In this document: positions 6,815-12,694 of the stretch, in pieces | Layout: each line of letters opens with the position of its first letter | Position numbering within the stretch: position 1 is the first letter of the stretch | Assembly (NCBI GenBank): GCA_964589375.1 | Contig: CAZPSA010000032.1 | Coordinates: 1-14,748, forward strand | Length of the DNA: 14,748 bases | Source of the DNA: CAG-533 sp964589375 | GTDB taxonomy: Bacteria; Bacillota_I; Bacilli_A; RF39; UBA660 | Direction: 5' to 3' | Position numbers and translations under genes: made by a program | The notes under the pieces: generated by a model | Seen by the model: the letters and a program-made list of their open reading frames with translations, nothing else | What the model was told of the DNA's origin: nothing | Database searches by the model: none

Positions 6815-7435
6815 ATGAACGATTGTAATGATGCAAACTGTTATACGTTTTATGCACCGCCAGGACCTCGTGGTGCGACAGGACCAACTGGTCCAGCAGG
6901 AGCAACTGGTGCTCAAGGTATTCAAGGGGTAACAGGGCCAACCGGTCCAGCAGGAGCAACTGGTGCTCAAGGTATTCAAGGGGTAACAGGACCAACCGGT
7001 CCAGCAGGTGCAACCGGTGCTCAAGGTATTCAAGGGGTAACAGGGCCAACCGGTCCAGCAGGGGCAACAGGAGCTCAAGGTATTCAAGGAGAGATAGGAC
7101 CAACCGGCCCAGCAGGGGCAACAGGAGCTCAAGGTATTCAAGGAGAGATAGGACCAACCGGCCCAGCAGGGGCAACAGGAGCTCAAGGCATTCAAGGAGT
7201 AACAGGACCAACCGGCCCAGCAGGGGCAACAGGAGCTCAAGGCATTCAAGGAGAGATAGGACCAACCGGCCCAGCGGGTACTGATGCCGAAACGCCAACA
7301 ATAACTATTGGAACAGTAACAACTGGTAATCCAGGAACTCAAGCGTCAGCAACTATTACTGGTGTAGCACCTAATTTCACATTAAATTTAACAATTCCGC
7401 AAGGTCCAACTGGTCCATCAGGAGCTGCCGCATAA
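6815..7435 (+). CDS. collagen-like Gly-X-Y repeat protein
   Basis: A 206-residue protein with a short Cys-containing N-terminus (Cys4, Cys9), 47 uninterrupted Gly-X-Y triplets (about 17-157), and a C-terminal non-collagen region (about 158-206) with Thr/Ile/Gly-rich beta-type sequence (TPTITIGTVTTGNPGT...) and a final GPTGPSG. The triplets are seven 18-residue units GPTGPAGATGAQGIQG plus VT or EI. About 20 Thr occupy Y positions, which in BclA-type bacterial collagens carry O-glycans. There is no signal peptide, TM anchor or LPxTG motif, so export is unexplained; spore-surface BclA proteins also lack classical signals, but no sporulation gene other than a SigH-like factor is visible. Purine-rich SD (6795-6804) lies about 10 nt before the ATG. 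A terminator precedes it and a glycosyltransferase follows after 5 nt. No clear promoter was found in the 55 nt upstream. Confidence 0.93.
   Translation: MNDCNDANCYTFYAPPGPRGATGPTGPAGATGAQGIQGVTGPTGPAGATGAQGIQGVTGPTGPAGATGAQGIQGVTGPTGPAGATGAQGIQGEIGPTGPAGATGAQGIQGEIGPTGPAGATGAQGIQGVTGPTGPAGATGAQGIQGEIGPTGPAGTDAETPTITIGTVTTGNPGTQASATITGVAPNFTLNLTIPQGPTGPSGAAA
6881..7279 (+). repeat. 54-bp tandem repeat array (7 full copies plus 21 bp)
   Basis: Seven units of exactly 54 bp (6881-7258), then a partial unit 7259-7279, all in frame inside the collagen-like gene. Units 1-3 end in VT with GGT-rich glycine codons. Units 4, 5 and 7 end in EI and unit 6 in VT, and all four share the GGG GCA ACA GGA codons, so two sequence generations are visible. 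Unit 5 is about 57% G+C against AT-rich flanks, partly forced by Gly/Pro/Ala codons. Confidence 0.97.
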
Positions 7436-7440
7436 TTTAA

Positions 7441-8514
7441 ATGAAAATAATTGTATATGCTATATCAAAGAATGAAGAAAAATTTGTAAATAGATGGTAT
7501 CAGTCTATGAAAGAGGCTGACGATATATACGTTCTAGATACAGGTTCAAATGATAATACAGTCAGACTATTAAAAGAATTAGGAGTAAAAGTAAAACAAG
7601 AGACTATTATACCTTGGCGATTTGATGTTGCTAGAAACAAATCACTTGATATGGTTCCAAAAGATGCTGATTTATGTGTTTGTACAGATTTAGATGAAGT
7701 GCTAGAAACAGGTTGGCGAAAAAAATTAGAACAACAGGCTAGTGATGCTAACCGCGTAAGGTATACCAATATTTGGTCTTTTGATAAAAATAACCATCCA
7801 TCAATTGTTTTTCTCCAAGAAAAAATTCATAGTCGTAATAACTATGTGTGGGTAAACCCAGTTCATGAAGTACTAAAATTTTTGGGAAATAATGAAAAAA
7901 CAATAACGATAGAAGAAATTATTTTAAAGCATTATCCTGACATTTATAAATCTAGAAGTTCATATTTGCCATTATTAGAGCAATCTGTAAAGGAAGATCC
8001 TAAAAATGACCGTAATATGCATTATCTTGGCCGAGAGTATATGTATTATGGTCGTTATGATGAGGCAATAAAGACCTTAAAAAGACACTTGAAAATGAAA
8101 AATGCAACATGGCGAGATGAAAGATGTGCTTCGTTAAGATTTATTTCTCGTTGCTATCTAAATAAAAATAACCCGCAAGAAGCTTTAACGTATGCGATAA
8201 GTTCTATTGCTGAAGCTCCCTATTTAAGAGAAGGGTATTATGAAACCGGTTATATCTATTATTTACAAAATGATTATAACCATGCTATTTATTATTTGAA
8301 ACTGGCACTTTTAATTAAACAAAATCCGAAAAGTTATATTAATGACCCAAATTGTTATAATGGTACAATTGAAGATATTTTATCAGTATGCTGTTTCTAT
8401 GTCGGATATTATAGTGAGGCTTTACAATATGTAGAACAAGCCTTGAAATTTGATCCTCAAAGTGAGAGGTTAAACAAAAACAAAGAGTTAATATTAGTAA
8501 ATCTAAACAATTAA
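7441..8514 (+). CDS. family 2 glycosyltransferase with C-terminal TPR-like repeats
   Basis: A 357-residue cytoplasmic protein. Residues 1-110 form a GT-A nucleotide-sugar domain: an N-terminal beta strand with SKNEE, the DTGSNDNT loop (33-40) typical of GT2, and the metal-site motif DLDE (83-86) before GWR. From about residue 190 to 350 there are helical pairs with TPR character (YMYYGRYDEAIKTL, CYLNKNNPQEALTYA, YIYYLQNDYNHAIYYLK, YSEALQYVEQALKFDP). TPR-bearing GT2 enzymes often modify proteins. It starts 5 nt after the collagen stop and has no good ribosome binding site (the nearest AGGAG, 7420-7424, is 16 nt away), so translation is probably coupled. I infer that it glycosylates the collagen-like protein. 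The sugar cannot be told from sequence. The stop lies inside the terminator stem. Confidence 0.9.
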   Translation: MKIIVYAISKNEEKFVNRWYQSMKEADDIYVLDTGSNDNTVRLLKELGVKVKQETIIPWRFDVARNKSLDMVPKDADLCVCTDLDEVLETGWRKKLEQQASDANRVRYTNIWSFDKNNHPSIVFLQEKIHSRNNYVWVNPVHEVLKFLGNNEKTITIEEIILKHYPDIYKSRSSYLPLLEQSVKEDPKNDRNMHYLGREYMYYGRYDEAIKTLKRHLKMKNATWRDERCASLRFISRCYLNKNNPQEALTYAISSIAEAPYLREGYYETGYIYYLQNDYNHAIYYLKLALLIKQNPKSYINDPNCYNGTIEDILSVCCFYVGYYSEALQYVEQALKFDPQSERLNKNKELILVNLNN

Positions 8515-8521
8515 CTCTTTT
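8482..8521 (+). terminator. terminator of the collagen/glycosyltransferase cassette
   Basis: A perfect 10-bp stem, AAAGAGTTAA (8482-8491) with TTAACTCTTT (8511-8520), over a 19-nt loop. The 5' arm is in the last codons of the glycosyltransferase and the stop codon is in the 3' arm. The T tract is short, so efficiency is uncertain. Confidence 0.6.
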
Positions 8522-8567
8522 ATTATAAATTCTTTTATATGTGAACTTAATTATTCTTAAAAACTAT

Positions 8568-8596
8568 TTTACTTTTTCCAGCAATTATGATATATT
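8568..8596 (+). promoter_or_regulatory. promoter candidate for mrnC-rlmB-sigH-like
   Basis: TTTACT (8568-8573), a 17-nt spacer and TATATT (8591-8596). Transcription would start near 8603, almost on the start codons of mrnC, giving a leaderless or nearly leaderless message. TATGAT (8586-8591) is an alternative -10. Confidence 0.45.
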
Positions 8597-8611
8597 CTTG
8601 GCGTGATGTTT

Positions 8612-8959
8612 ATGGAAAATCTTATTCTTGCCTACTTGGGAGATGTAGTTTATGAACTCTATGTTCGTAAGCATTTAATAAATTCCAATATAAAAAACGT
8701 TAATGAGTTGCAATCAAAGTCTTTAGAGTATGTATCAGCTAAAAGTCAGCGCCAAATTTTAGAAGACCTTATTACTCGTGAAATTTTAACTTCCGAGGAA
8801 CTAGATATTATAAAAAAAGGACGTAATGTCAAAAGCCATAAAAGTAAGACAACAGATATAGTTACATATCGTTTATCAACAGGTTTTGAATGTTTAATAG
8901 GGTATTTGTATCAAAATAATAAGCCGAGACTAGAAGAAATAATGGAGGAAATATTGTGA
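8612..8959 (+). CDS. mrnC: Mini-ribonuclease 3 (Mini-III)
   Basis: An RNase III catalytic domain without the double-stranded RNA-binding domain; in B. subtilis this enzyme matures both ends of 23S rRNA. Motifs are AYLGDVVYELYVR at the N-terminus, with the catalytic-type Asp and Glu, and the later KGRNVKSHKSKTTD and YRLSTGFECLIGYLY, which match the Mini-III pattern. From ATG 8612 the protein is 115 residues; GTG 8603 and ATG 8606 are in-frame alternatives. I chose 8612 because GGCGTGAT (8600-8607) aligns as a Shine-Dalgarno at the right distance, but if the promoter starts transcription near 8603 the message would be leaderless. The stop TGA overlaps the rlmB start by 4 nt. The order mrnC-rlmB is the Bacillus order. 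Confidence 0.93.
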   Translation: MENLILAYLGDVVYELYVRKHLINSNIKNVNELQSKSLEYVSAKSQRQILEDLITREILTSEELDIIKKGRNVKSHKSKTTDIVTYRLSTGFECLIGYLYQNNKPRLEEIMEEIL

Positions 8960-9627
8960 GAGTATGTGGAAAAAATGTTTTTAGAGAACTAGATAAATCT
9001 AAAATAAGAAAGTTATATTTAAGTAACAATTTTCATGATCAAGAAATTATAAATATAATTAAAAATAATAACTTAAAATATGTTATTACAGATAATAAAG
9101 TTATGGATAAAATGGCTAAAAATCATCAAGGAATAATTGCTGAAATATATGATTATACTTATAAAACATTATCTGCGATTGAAGATGATGACTTTGTTTT
9201 AATGCTTGATCATTTAGAAGATCCTCACAATTTTGGGGCAATAATTCGTTCTTGTGAAGCAAGAGGAATAAAGAATATTATTATACCTAAAGATCGATCT
9301 GTATTGGTAAATGAAACGGTTATGAAAATCAGCAGCGGAGCACTTGCTCATGTGAATATAATAATGACAAATAATCTTGTAACGGCAATTAATAAATTGA
9401 AAGAAAAAGGTTTTTTTATATATGCTGCGGAAGCTGATGGTGAAAACTATAAGGAAGTAAATTATGCTGATAAAATATGTTTAATAATTGGTTCTGAAGG
9501 ATTTGGCTTAAGTAACTTAGTTCGAAAAAATGCTGATGTAATTATAAGTATTCCTATGAGGGGACAAGTAAATTCACTAAATGCTTCGGTATCGGCAGGA
9601 ATATTAATGTTTGGAATAGGTAAGTAA
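8956..9627 (+). CDS. rlmB: TrmH/RlmB-family 2'-O-methyltransferase (23S rRNA, RlmB-like)
   Basis: A SpoU-class SAM-dependent RNA ribose methyltransferase; RlmB methylates a conserved G in the 23S peptidyltransferase loop. The 223 residues include motif 1 (LEDPHNFGAIIRSCEA), motif 2 (LIIGSEGFGLS) and motif 3 (SLNASVSAGILMF), which form the trefoil-knot SAM site. The N-terminal L30e-like substrate domain is shortened relative to the usual length of about 245. The start is GTG 8956 within a GTGA overlap with mrnC, with GGAGG (8944-8948) 7 nt upstream. The stop TAA shares one base with the next start. The exact target base is inferred from synteny with mrnC and sigH; other TrmH-family targets are possible. 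Confidence 0.88.
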   Translation: MRVCGKNVFRELDKSKIRKLYLSNNFHDQEIINIIKNNNLKYVITDNKVMDKMAKNHQGIIAEIYDYTYKTLSAIEDDDFVLMLDHLEDPHNFGAIIRSCEARGIKNIIIPKDRSVLVNETVMKISSGALAHVNIIMTNNLVTAINKLKEKGFFIYAAEADGENYKEVNYADKICLIIGSEGFGLSNLVRKNADVIISIPMRGQVNSLNASVSAGILMFGIGK

Positions 9628-10220
9628 TGGAGTATAACGATATTGAATTAACTCAAATGGTATGTGAGAATAACGAAGATGCTAAAGATGTACTATTTGA
9701 AAAATATAATTACATCATTAATATAATAATGGCAAAATATAAAAAGACTATTTACGCTTTAAATATGGATATAAATGAAGTTAGACAGGAAGCAATGTTA
9801 GGTTTTACTGATGCTATAATTAAATATACAAACAATAAAGATACTACGTTGCTAACTTTTATCTCGTTAGTAGTTGAAAGAAAAGTTCAAAATGCAGTAA
9901 GAAAAGCGGAAACTCAAAAAAATAAAATTCACAATGAAGCCTATAGTTTAGAATATGACTATGAAAGTTTTAATCGCCCTTTAGAAGAAATTATTGGTGA
10001 TACGACTAAAGATCCATTAAAAAAATTAGAAAGTGAAGAAAATTGTCAAGAATTAATAAGCAAAATTGAAACTATGCTTTCACCATTTGAAAAAGAAGTA
10101 TATAAATTAATAATAAGTGGATTTAGCTATCAAGATATAGCTAGTATTTTGAATAAAGAACCTAAACAGATAGATAATACAATTCAAAGAATAAGAAATA
10201 AAATTAAGTCTTTACTATAA
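9627..10220 (+). CDS. SigH-like RNA polymerase sigma factor
   Basis: A 197-residue sigma-70 family protein with region 2 (about 20-115, including EVRQEAMLGFTDAIIKY and the following LTFISLVVERKVQNAVRKA) and region 4 with a helix-turn-helix at the C-terminus (about 145-195, FEKEVYKLIISGFSYQDIA). Regions 1.1 and 3 are missing, as in alternative sigma factors. The position, after mrnC-rlmB and before secE-nusG-rplK, is that of sigH in Bacillus, where SigH drives entry to sporulation and competence. The start ATG overlaps the rlmB stop (TAATG), so it is coupled. No sporulation genes are seen here, so the regulon is unknown and could be competence-like, as in non-sporulating relatives. Confidence 0.88.
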   Translation: MEYNDIELTQMVCENNEDAKDVLFEKYNYIINIIMAKYKKTIYALNMDINEVRQEAMLGFTDAIIKYTNNKDTTLLTFISLVVERKVQNAVRKAETQKNKIHNEAYSLEYDYESFNRPLEEIIGDTTKDPLKKLESEENCQELISKIETMLSPFEKEVYKLIISGFSYQDIASILNKEPKQIDNTIQRIRNKIKSLL

Positions 10221-10295
10221 AGAAAAAGTGTTCTCTTTAATTGCTTGATGCTTTTGAATGTATAAAACTATTAAAAACTAGAAATTTAATAATAA

Positions 10296-10325
10296 AATGC
10301 AATAAATAGAAACTGGCCTTGCATT
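10296..10325. promoter_or_regulatory. inverted repeat over the secE -35 region
   Basis: AATGCAA (10296-10302) and TTGCATT (10319-10325) form a perfect 7-bp inverted repeat, 16 nt apart. The right arm contains the secE -35 hexamer. It could be an operator; there is no direct support. Confidence 0.25.
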
Positions 10326-10347
10326 AATCAAATAATTGTGCTATATT
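10319..10347 (+). promoter_or_regulatory. secE-nusG promoter with extended -10
   Basis: TTGCAT (10319-10324), a 17-nt spacer and TATATT (10342-10347) preceded by TGC, giving an extended -10. The start would be near 10353. The 178-nt gap after the sigma gene has no rpmG, which sits here in Bacillus, and otherwise shows only this promoter and a short leader ORF. Confidence 0.65.
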
Positions 10348-10375
10348 TTAAGCAAGCACGGAAGGTGTTTTTATT

Positions 10376-10420
10376 TTGAAAAAATATGAGGTGAAAAAAT
10401 GGAAAAAGAAGAAACATTAA
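10376..10420 (+). CDS. possible 14-codon leader ORF overlapping secE
   Basis: TTG 10376 opens a 14-codon frame (product MKKYEVKKWKKKKH) ending at TAA 10418-10420. It has a strong ribosome binding site, GGAAGGTG (10360-10367), which cannot serve secE because the secE frame is closed by TGA at 10387. It overlaps the first codons of secE in another frame. It could be a leader peptide coupling translation to secE, or chance. Confidence 0.3.
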   Translation: MKKYEVKKWKKKKH

Positions 10421-10719
10421 CCAATCTTAAAAAAACAACGAAACCTAAAAAAGATAATAAGATTGTAAAAGGTAATAAGACTAGTAAGGAAGCTGCTAAG
10501 GTAAAAAAGAAAACAACTAAAAAAACTGAAAAAAAGGTTAATCAAAAAAGTTATAGTCAAGAAGTAAAAGCTGAATTAAAAAAGGTAAAATGGCCAACTA
10601 AGCAAGAAATGATAAAATATAGTATAGCGGTTGTGGCATTTATCGTTATATTTGGTTTATATTTCTATGGTTTAGATGCATTATTTGCATGGTTAAGTTC
10701 AGTTATGAAGGGATTATAA
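10399..10719 (+). CDS. secE: preprotein translocase subunit SecE
   Basis: An essential small subunit of the SecYEG channel. It has 106 residues: a very Lys-rich, disordered-looking N-terminal tail (about 1-48), the amphipathic motif EVKAELKKVKWPTKQE (about 54-69), which is the SecE signature, and one TM segment (about 75-97). Gram-positive SecE is usually near 60 residues, so the tail is an added extension. Ribosome binding site GAGGTGA (10388-10394) is close to the ATG. nusG follows after 1 nt, the usual secE-nusG pair. Confidence 0.95.
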   Translation: MEKEETLTNLKKTTKPKKDNKIVKGNKTSKEAAKVKKKTTKKTEKKVNQKSYSQEVKAELKKVKWPTKQEMIKYSIAVVAFIVIFGLYFYGLDALFAWLSSVMKGL

Positions 10720-10720
10720 T

Positions 10721-11260
10721 ATGGAAAAAGAATGGTATGTAGTTAACACTTATAGTGGCCACGAATCAAAAGTTAAAGAAAAATTGGAAATGCGTGCTGA
10801 ATCAATGGGATTTCAAGACTATATTTTTAGAATTATTGTCCCTGAAGAGACCGTTAAAGAAACAATGAAAGATGGTAGTATAAAAGAAAAACAGAAAAAA
10901 ATGTTTCCAGGTTACATTTTAGTTGAAATGATTATGACTGATGAAGCTTGGTATATCGTTCGTAATACTCCGGGAGTAACGGGATTTATTGGTTCATCTG
11001 GTAAAGGAGCAAAACCTACTCCTTTAAAACCTCAAGAAATTGATAAAATACTTGCTAATATGGGTATGACAAGAATGGATGTTGATAAAGAACTTACGGT
11101 TGGAACTAGAGTTTCCATTGTTGATGGTCCATTTAAAGGTATGGAAGGAACTATTGATAATTTGGATATTGAAAATAGTAGATTAACTGTTTTGATAGAC
11201 CTATTTGGACAAGAAACACCAGTTGAAGTTGAATTGTTTCAAGTGTCAGCCTTAAATTAA
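10721..11260 (+). CDS. nusG: transcription termination/antitermination factor NusG
   Basis: An RNA polymerase elongation factor that binds the clamp and, through its KOW domain, Rho or ribosomal S10. At 179 residues it is of normal size. The NGN domain (about 1-120) has EWYVVNTYSGHE at the start and FPGYILVEM and NTPGVTGFIG in the middle. The KOW domain (about 125-179) has GTRVSIVDGPFKGMEGTI and ends in VEVELFQVSAL. AAGGGA (10708-10713) lies 7 nt before the ATG, inside the end of secE. Only a weak terminator follows, so some read-through into the HNH-like gene is possible. Confidence 0.97.
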   Translation: MEKEWYVVNTYSGHESKVKEKLEMRAESMGFQDYIFRIIVPEETVKETMKDGSIKEKQKKMFPGYILVEMIMTDEAWYIVRNTPGVTGFIGSSGKGAKPTPLKPQEIDKILANMGMTRMDVDKELTVGTRVSIVDGPFKGMEGTIDNLDIENSRLTVLIDLFGQETPVEVELFQVSALN

Positions 11261-11304
11261 AATACCTTTTCTATGTAATTTAATTGATGTTCTTATTAAA
11301 AGTT

Positions 11305-11330
11305 TAATGAATTTTCATTATTCTTTTTTT
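11305..11330 (+). terminator. weak terminator after nusG
   Basis: TAATGA (11305-11310) pairs with TCATTA (11315-11320) over a 4-nt loop, followed by a T-rich run to 11330. The stem is only 6 bp and AT-rich. It overlaps the -35 of the next promoter candidate. Confidence 0.4.
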
Positions 11331-11340
11331 ATGTTAGAAT
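11312..11340 (+). promoter_or_regulatory. promoter of the HNH-like gene
   Basis: TTTTCA (11312-11317), a 17-nt spacer and TAGAAT (11335-11340) preceded by TGT (extended -10). The start would be near 11347, just before AGGAGG (11351-11356). TATAAT (11340-11345) overlaps as an alternative -10. Confidence 0.5.
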
Positions 11341-11360
11341 ATAATTAATCAGGAGGAATT

Positions 11361-11774
11361 ATGAGCAGCAAAAGAACTCTACAATCAATGATTAAAATAT
11401 ATAGTTTGCAGTGCTATGATTGGATGGGATACCCAATTACAAGAGATAATCCGATAACATTTCATCATATTCAGAAAGCCGCTGATAATGGGGAATTAAC
11501 GATTGAAAATGGGGCAATTATTACAAGATTTGCTCATACTATGCTTCATAAACTTGAAAAAGTAAACCCTAGTTTATATGAAGAATATAATTATATGTTT
11601 AAAATAATAAATGATATGAATTGTCCGCCAACATTTGAAATAATTCAAATAATGGCAGCTTTACGGATTAGATTAGAGCAAACTTTAAATAAAGGTAAAA
11701 TTCAAAGAGCGGAAGAAGAGGAAAGACAAAGTCGCCGGAGGGTTCTTGTTAGAAGATATAAAGAAACTAGTTAA
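11361..11774 (+). CDS. small HNH-endonuclease-like protein
   Basis: A 137-residue soluble protein with no named function. Residues 18-66 read like an HNH (beta-beta-alpha metal) fold: a lone Cys18 before WMGYPITR, His35-His36 in TFHHI, an Asn50-containing IENG step, and His59 and His63 in the following helix (FAHTMLHKLE). Spacing matches 'HHI ... NG ... H..LH' of HNH nucleases, but the zinc-binding CxxC pairs of many HNH proteins are missing. The C-terminal half is helical and ends in a Glu/Arg-rich tail. A strong AGGAGG and its own promoter support expression. It stands alone between nusG and rplK, where Bacillus has nothing. It may be a structural or solitary nuclease-like gene; activity is not shown by the sequence. 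Confidence 0.65.
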   Translation: MSSKRTLQSMIKIYSLQCYDWMGYPITRDNPITFHHIQKAADNGELTIENGAIITRFAHTMLHKLEKVNPSLYEEYNYMFKIINDMNCPPTFEIIQIMAALRIRLEQTLNKGKIQRAEEEERQSRRRVLVRRYKETS

Positions 11775-11944
11775 TCGTTTTTTCTTTTAAATATAAAAAT
11801 AAGCTAATAAAACTGATTATTATGTAGTAGCCTAAAATGTTATTAGTGGCTATAATAATATAGTACTTAATAATTGTTTTTTTTATTATTGAATTGTAAT
11901 TTAAAGTAATGGTTTATGGATTGATATAAATCAGCTAAAAATGC

Positions 11945-11973
11945 TTGAATTTAGTGAAAACTTATGATATTAT
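11945..11973 (+). promoter_or_regulatory. rplK-rplA promoter
   Basis: TTGAAT (11945-11950), a 17-nt spacer and TATTAT (11968-11973) preceded by TGA (extended -10). The start would be near 11980, giving a leader of about 90 nt. The roughly 170 nt between the HNH-like gene and this promoter hold AT-rich short inverted repeats but no gene I can support. Confidence 0.6.
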
Positions 11974-12009
11974 CTTTAATGCAATTATATATTTTTATAT
12001 ATAAAAGCA

Positions 12010-12042
12010 AGTGGAAGGGAATGCGGATTAGCCCATACCACT
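12010..12042 (+). promoter_or_regulatory. ribosomal protein L1-binding leader structure
   Basis: AGTGG (12010-12014) pairs with CCACT (12038-12042). An asymmetric internal loop AA/ATA follows, then GGG (12017-12019) pairs with CCC (12032-12034), closing a 12-nt loop. The pattern GTGG-AAGGG...CCC-ATACCAC mimics the L1 site of 23S rRNA and is the form seen in Firmicutes rplK leaders. L1, made by the second gene of the operon, would bind here and repress translation. Confidence 0.7.
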
Positions 12043-12069
12043 AAGCGAAAATGAAAGGATGTGTTTTTC

Positions 12070-12651
12070 GTGGCAAAAGAAATCGTTAAAAGAATAAAAT
12101 TACAAATTCCTGCTGGAAAAGCAACTCCAGCACCACCTGTTGGAACTGTTTTAGGGCCTGCTGGAATTAATTTAGGAGAATTCTGTACGAAGTTTAATGA
12201 TGCCTCAAAAGATAAAATGGGTGATATTTTACCTGTTGAAATAACTATTTTTGATGATCGTTCATTTGATTTTGTGTTAAAAACTCCACCAGCACCATTC
12301 TTATTAAAGAAAGCGGCTGGAATTACAAAAGCCTCAAAAAAAGGCGCTAATGAAATAGTTGCTACTATCACAAAAGAACAATTACGTCAAATTGCTGAAA
12401 CTAAGTTACCTGATTTAAATGCTTATACTATTGAAGCTGCTATGACCATAATTGAAGGAACAGCAAGAAATATGGGTATTGCGGTAAAAGGCTTAAATGA
12501 TGCTGAAATGGCTGAACAAGCAAAAGAAGCAAAAGAAGCTGAAAAGGAAGCTGCTAAGAGGGAAGCTGAGCTAGAGGCAATGGAAGAAAGCGTTAAAAAT
12601 GATGACGCTGAAGTTGAAGTAATTGGTAAAGAAACTAAAGAAGAAGAGTAA
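12070..12651 (+). CDS. rplK: 50S ribosomal protein L11 with C-terminal extension
   Basis: L11 is part of the GTPase-associated centre of the 50S subunit, next to L10 and the L7/L12 stalk. The GTG at 12070 (AKEIVKRIKLQIPAGKA...) is chosen over the in-frame GTG at 12061 because it gives the canonical N-terminus and places AAAGGA (12054-12059) 10 nt upstream. Core features are PAGKATPAPPVG, the proline-rich N-domain, TPPAPFLLKKAAG and the RNA-binding domain ending EGTARNMGI near residue 137. After the normal end (about residue 140) there is a further stretch of about 53 residues, very rich in Glu, Lys and Ala, likely helical or coiled, to a total of 193. L11 is normally about 141. rplA follows after 43 nt. 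Confidence 0.96.
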   Translation: MAKEIVKRIKLQIPAGKATPAPPVGTVLGPAGINLGEFCTKFNDASKDKMGDILPVEITIFDDRSFDFVLKTPPAPFLLKKAAGITKASKKGANEIVATITKEQLRQIAETKLPDLNAYTIEAAMTIIEGTARNMGIAVKGLNDAEMAEQAKEAKEAEKEAAKREAELEAMEESVKNDDAEVEVIGKETKEEE

Positions 12652-12694
12652 ATAATATAATTATCCGCAATTAACCACGATTGGAGGGAAAATA

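Noticed and set aside
6881..7279. Regular repeats that could suggest a CRISPR array
   Set aside because: The units are contiguous, in frame and coding, with no unique spacers; they encode Gly-X-Y triplets.
6702..7342. Two long minus-strand frames (177 and 199 codons) opposite the collagen-like gene
   Set aside because: They are periodic shadows of the 54-bp repeat: their Leu-rich or Trp/Cys-rich repeats only mirror the Gly-X-Y codons, and they lack a credible start region.
10218..10240. Hairpin TAAAGA...TCTTTA after the sigma gene as terminator
   Set aside because: The stem is weak and no T run follows; not called.
12061..12069. GTG 12061 as start of rplK
   Set aside because: It would add three residues before the canonical L11 N-terminus and sits 1 nt after the AAAGGA ribosome binding site; GTG 12070 fits better.
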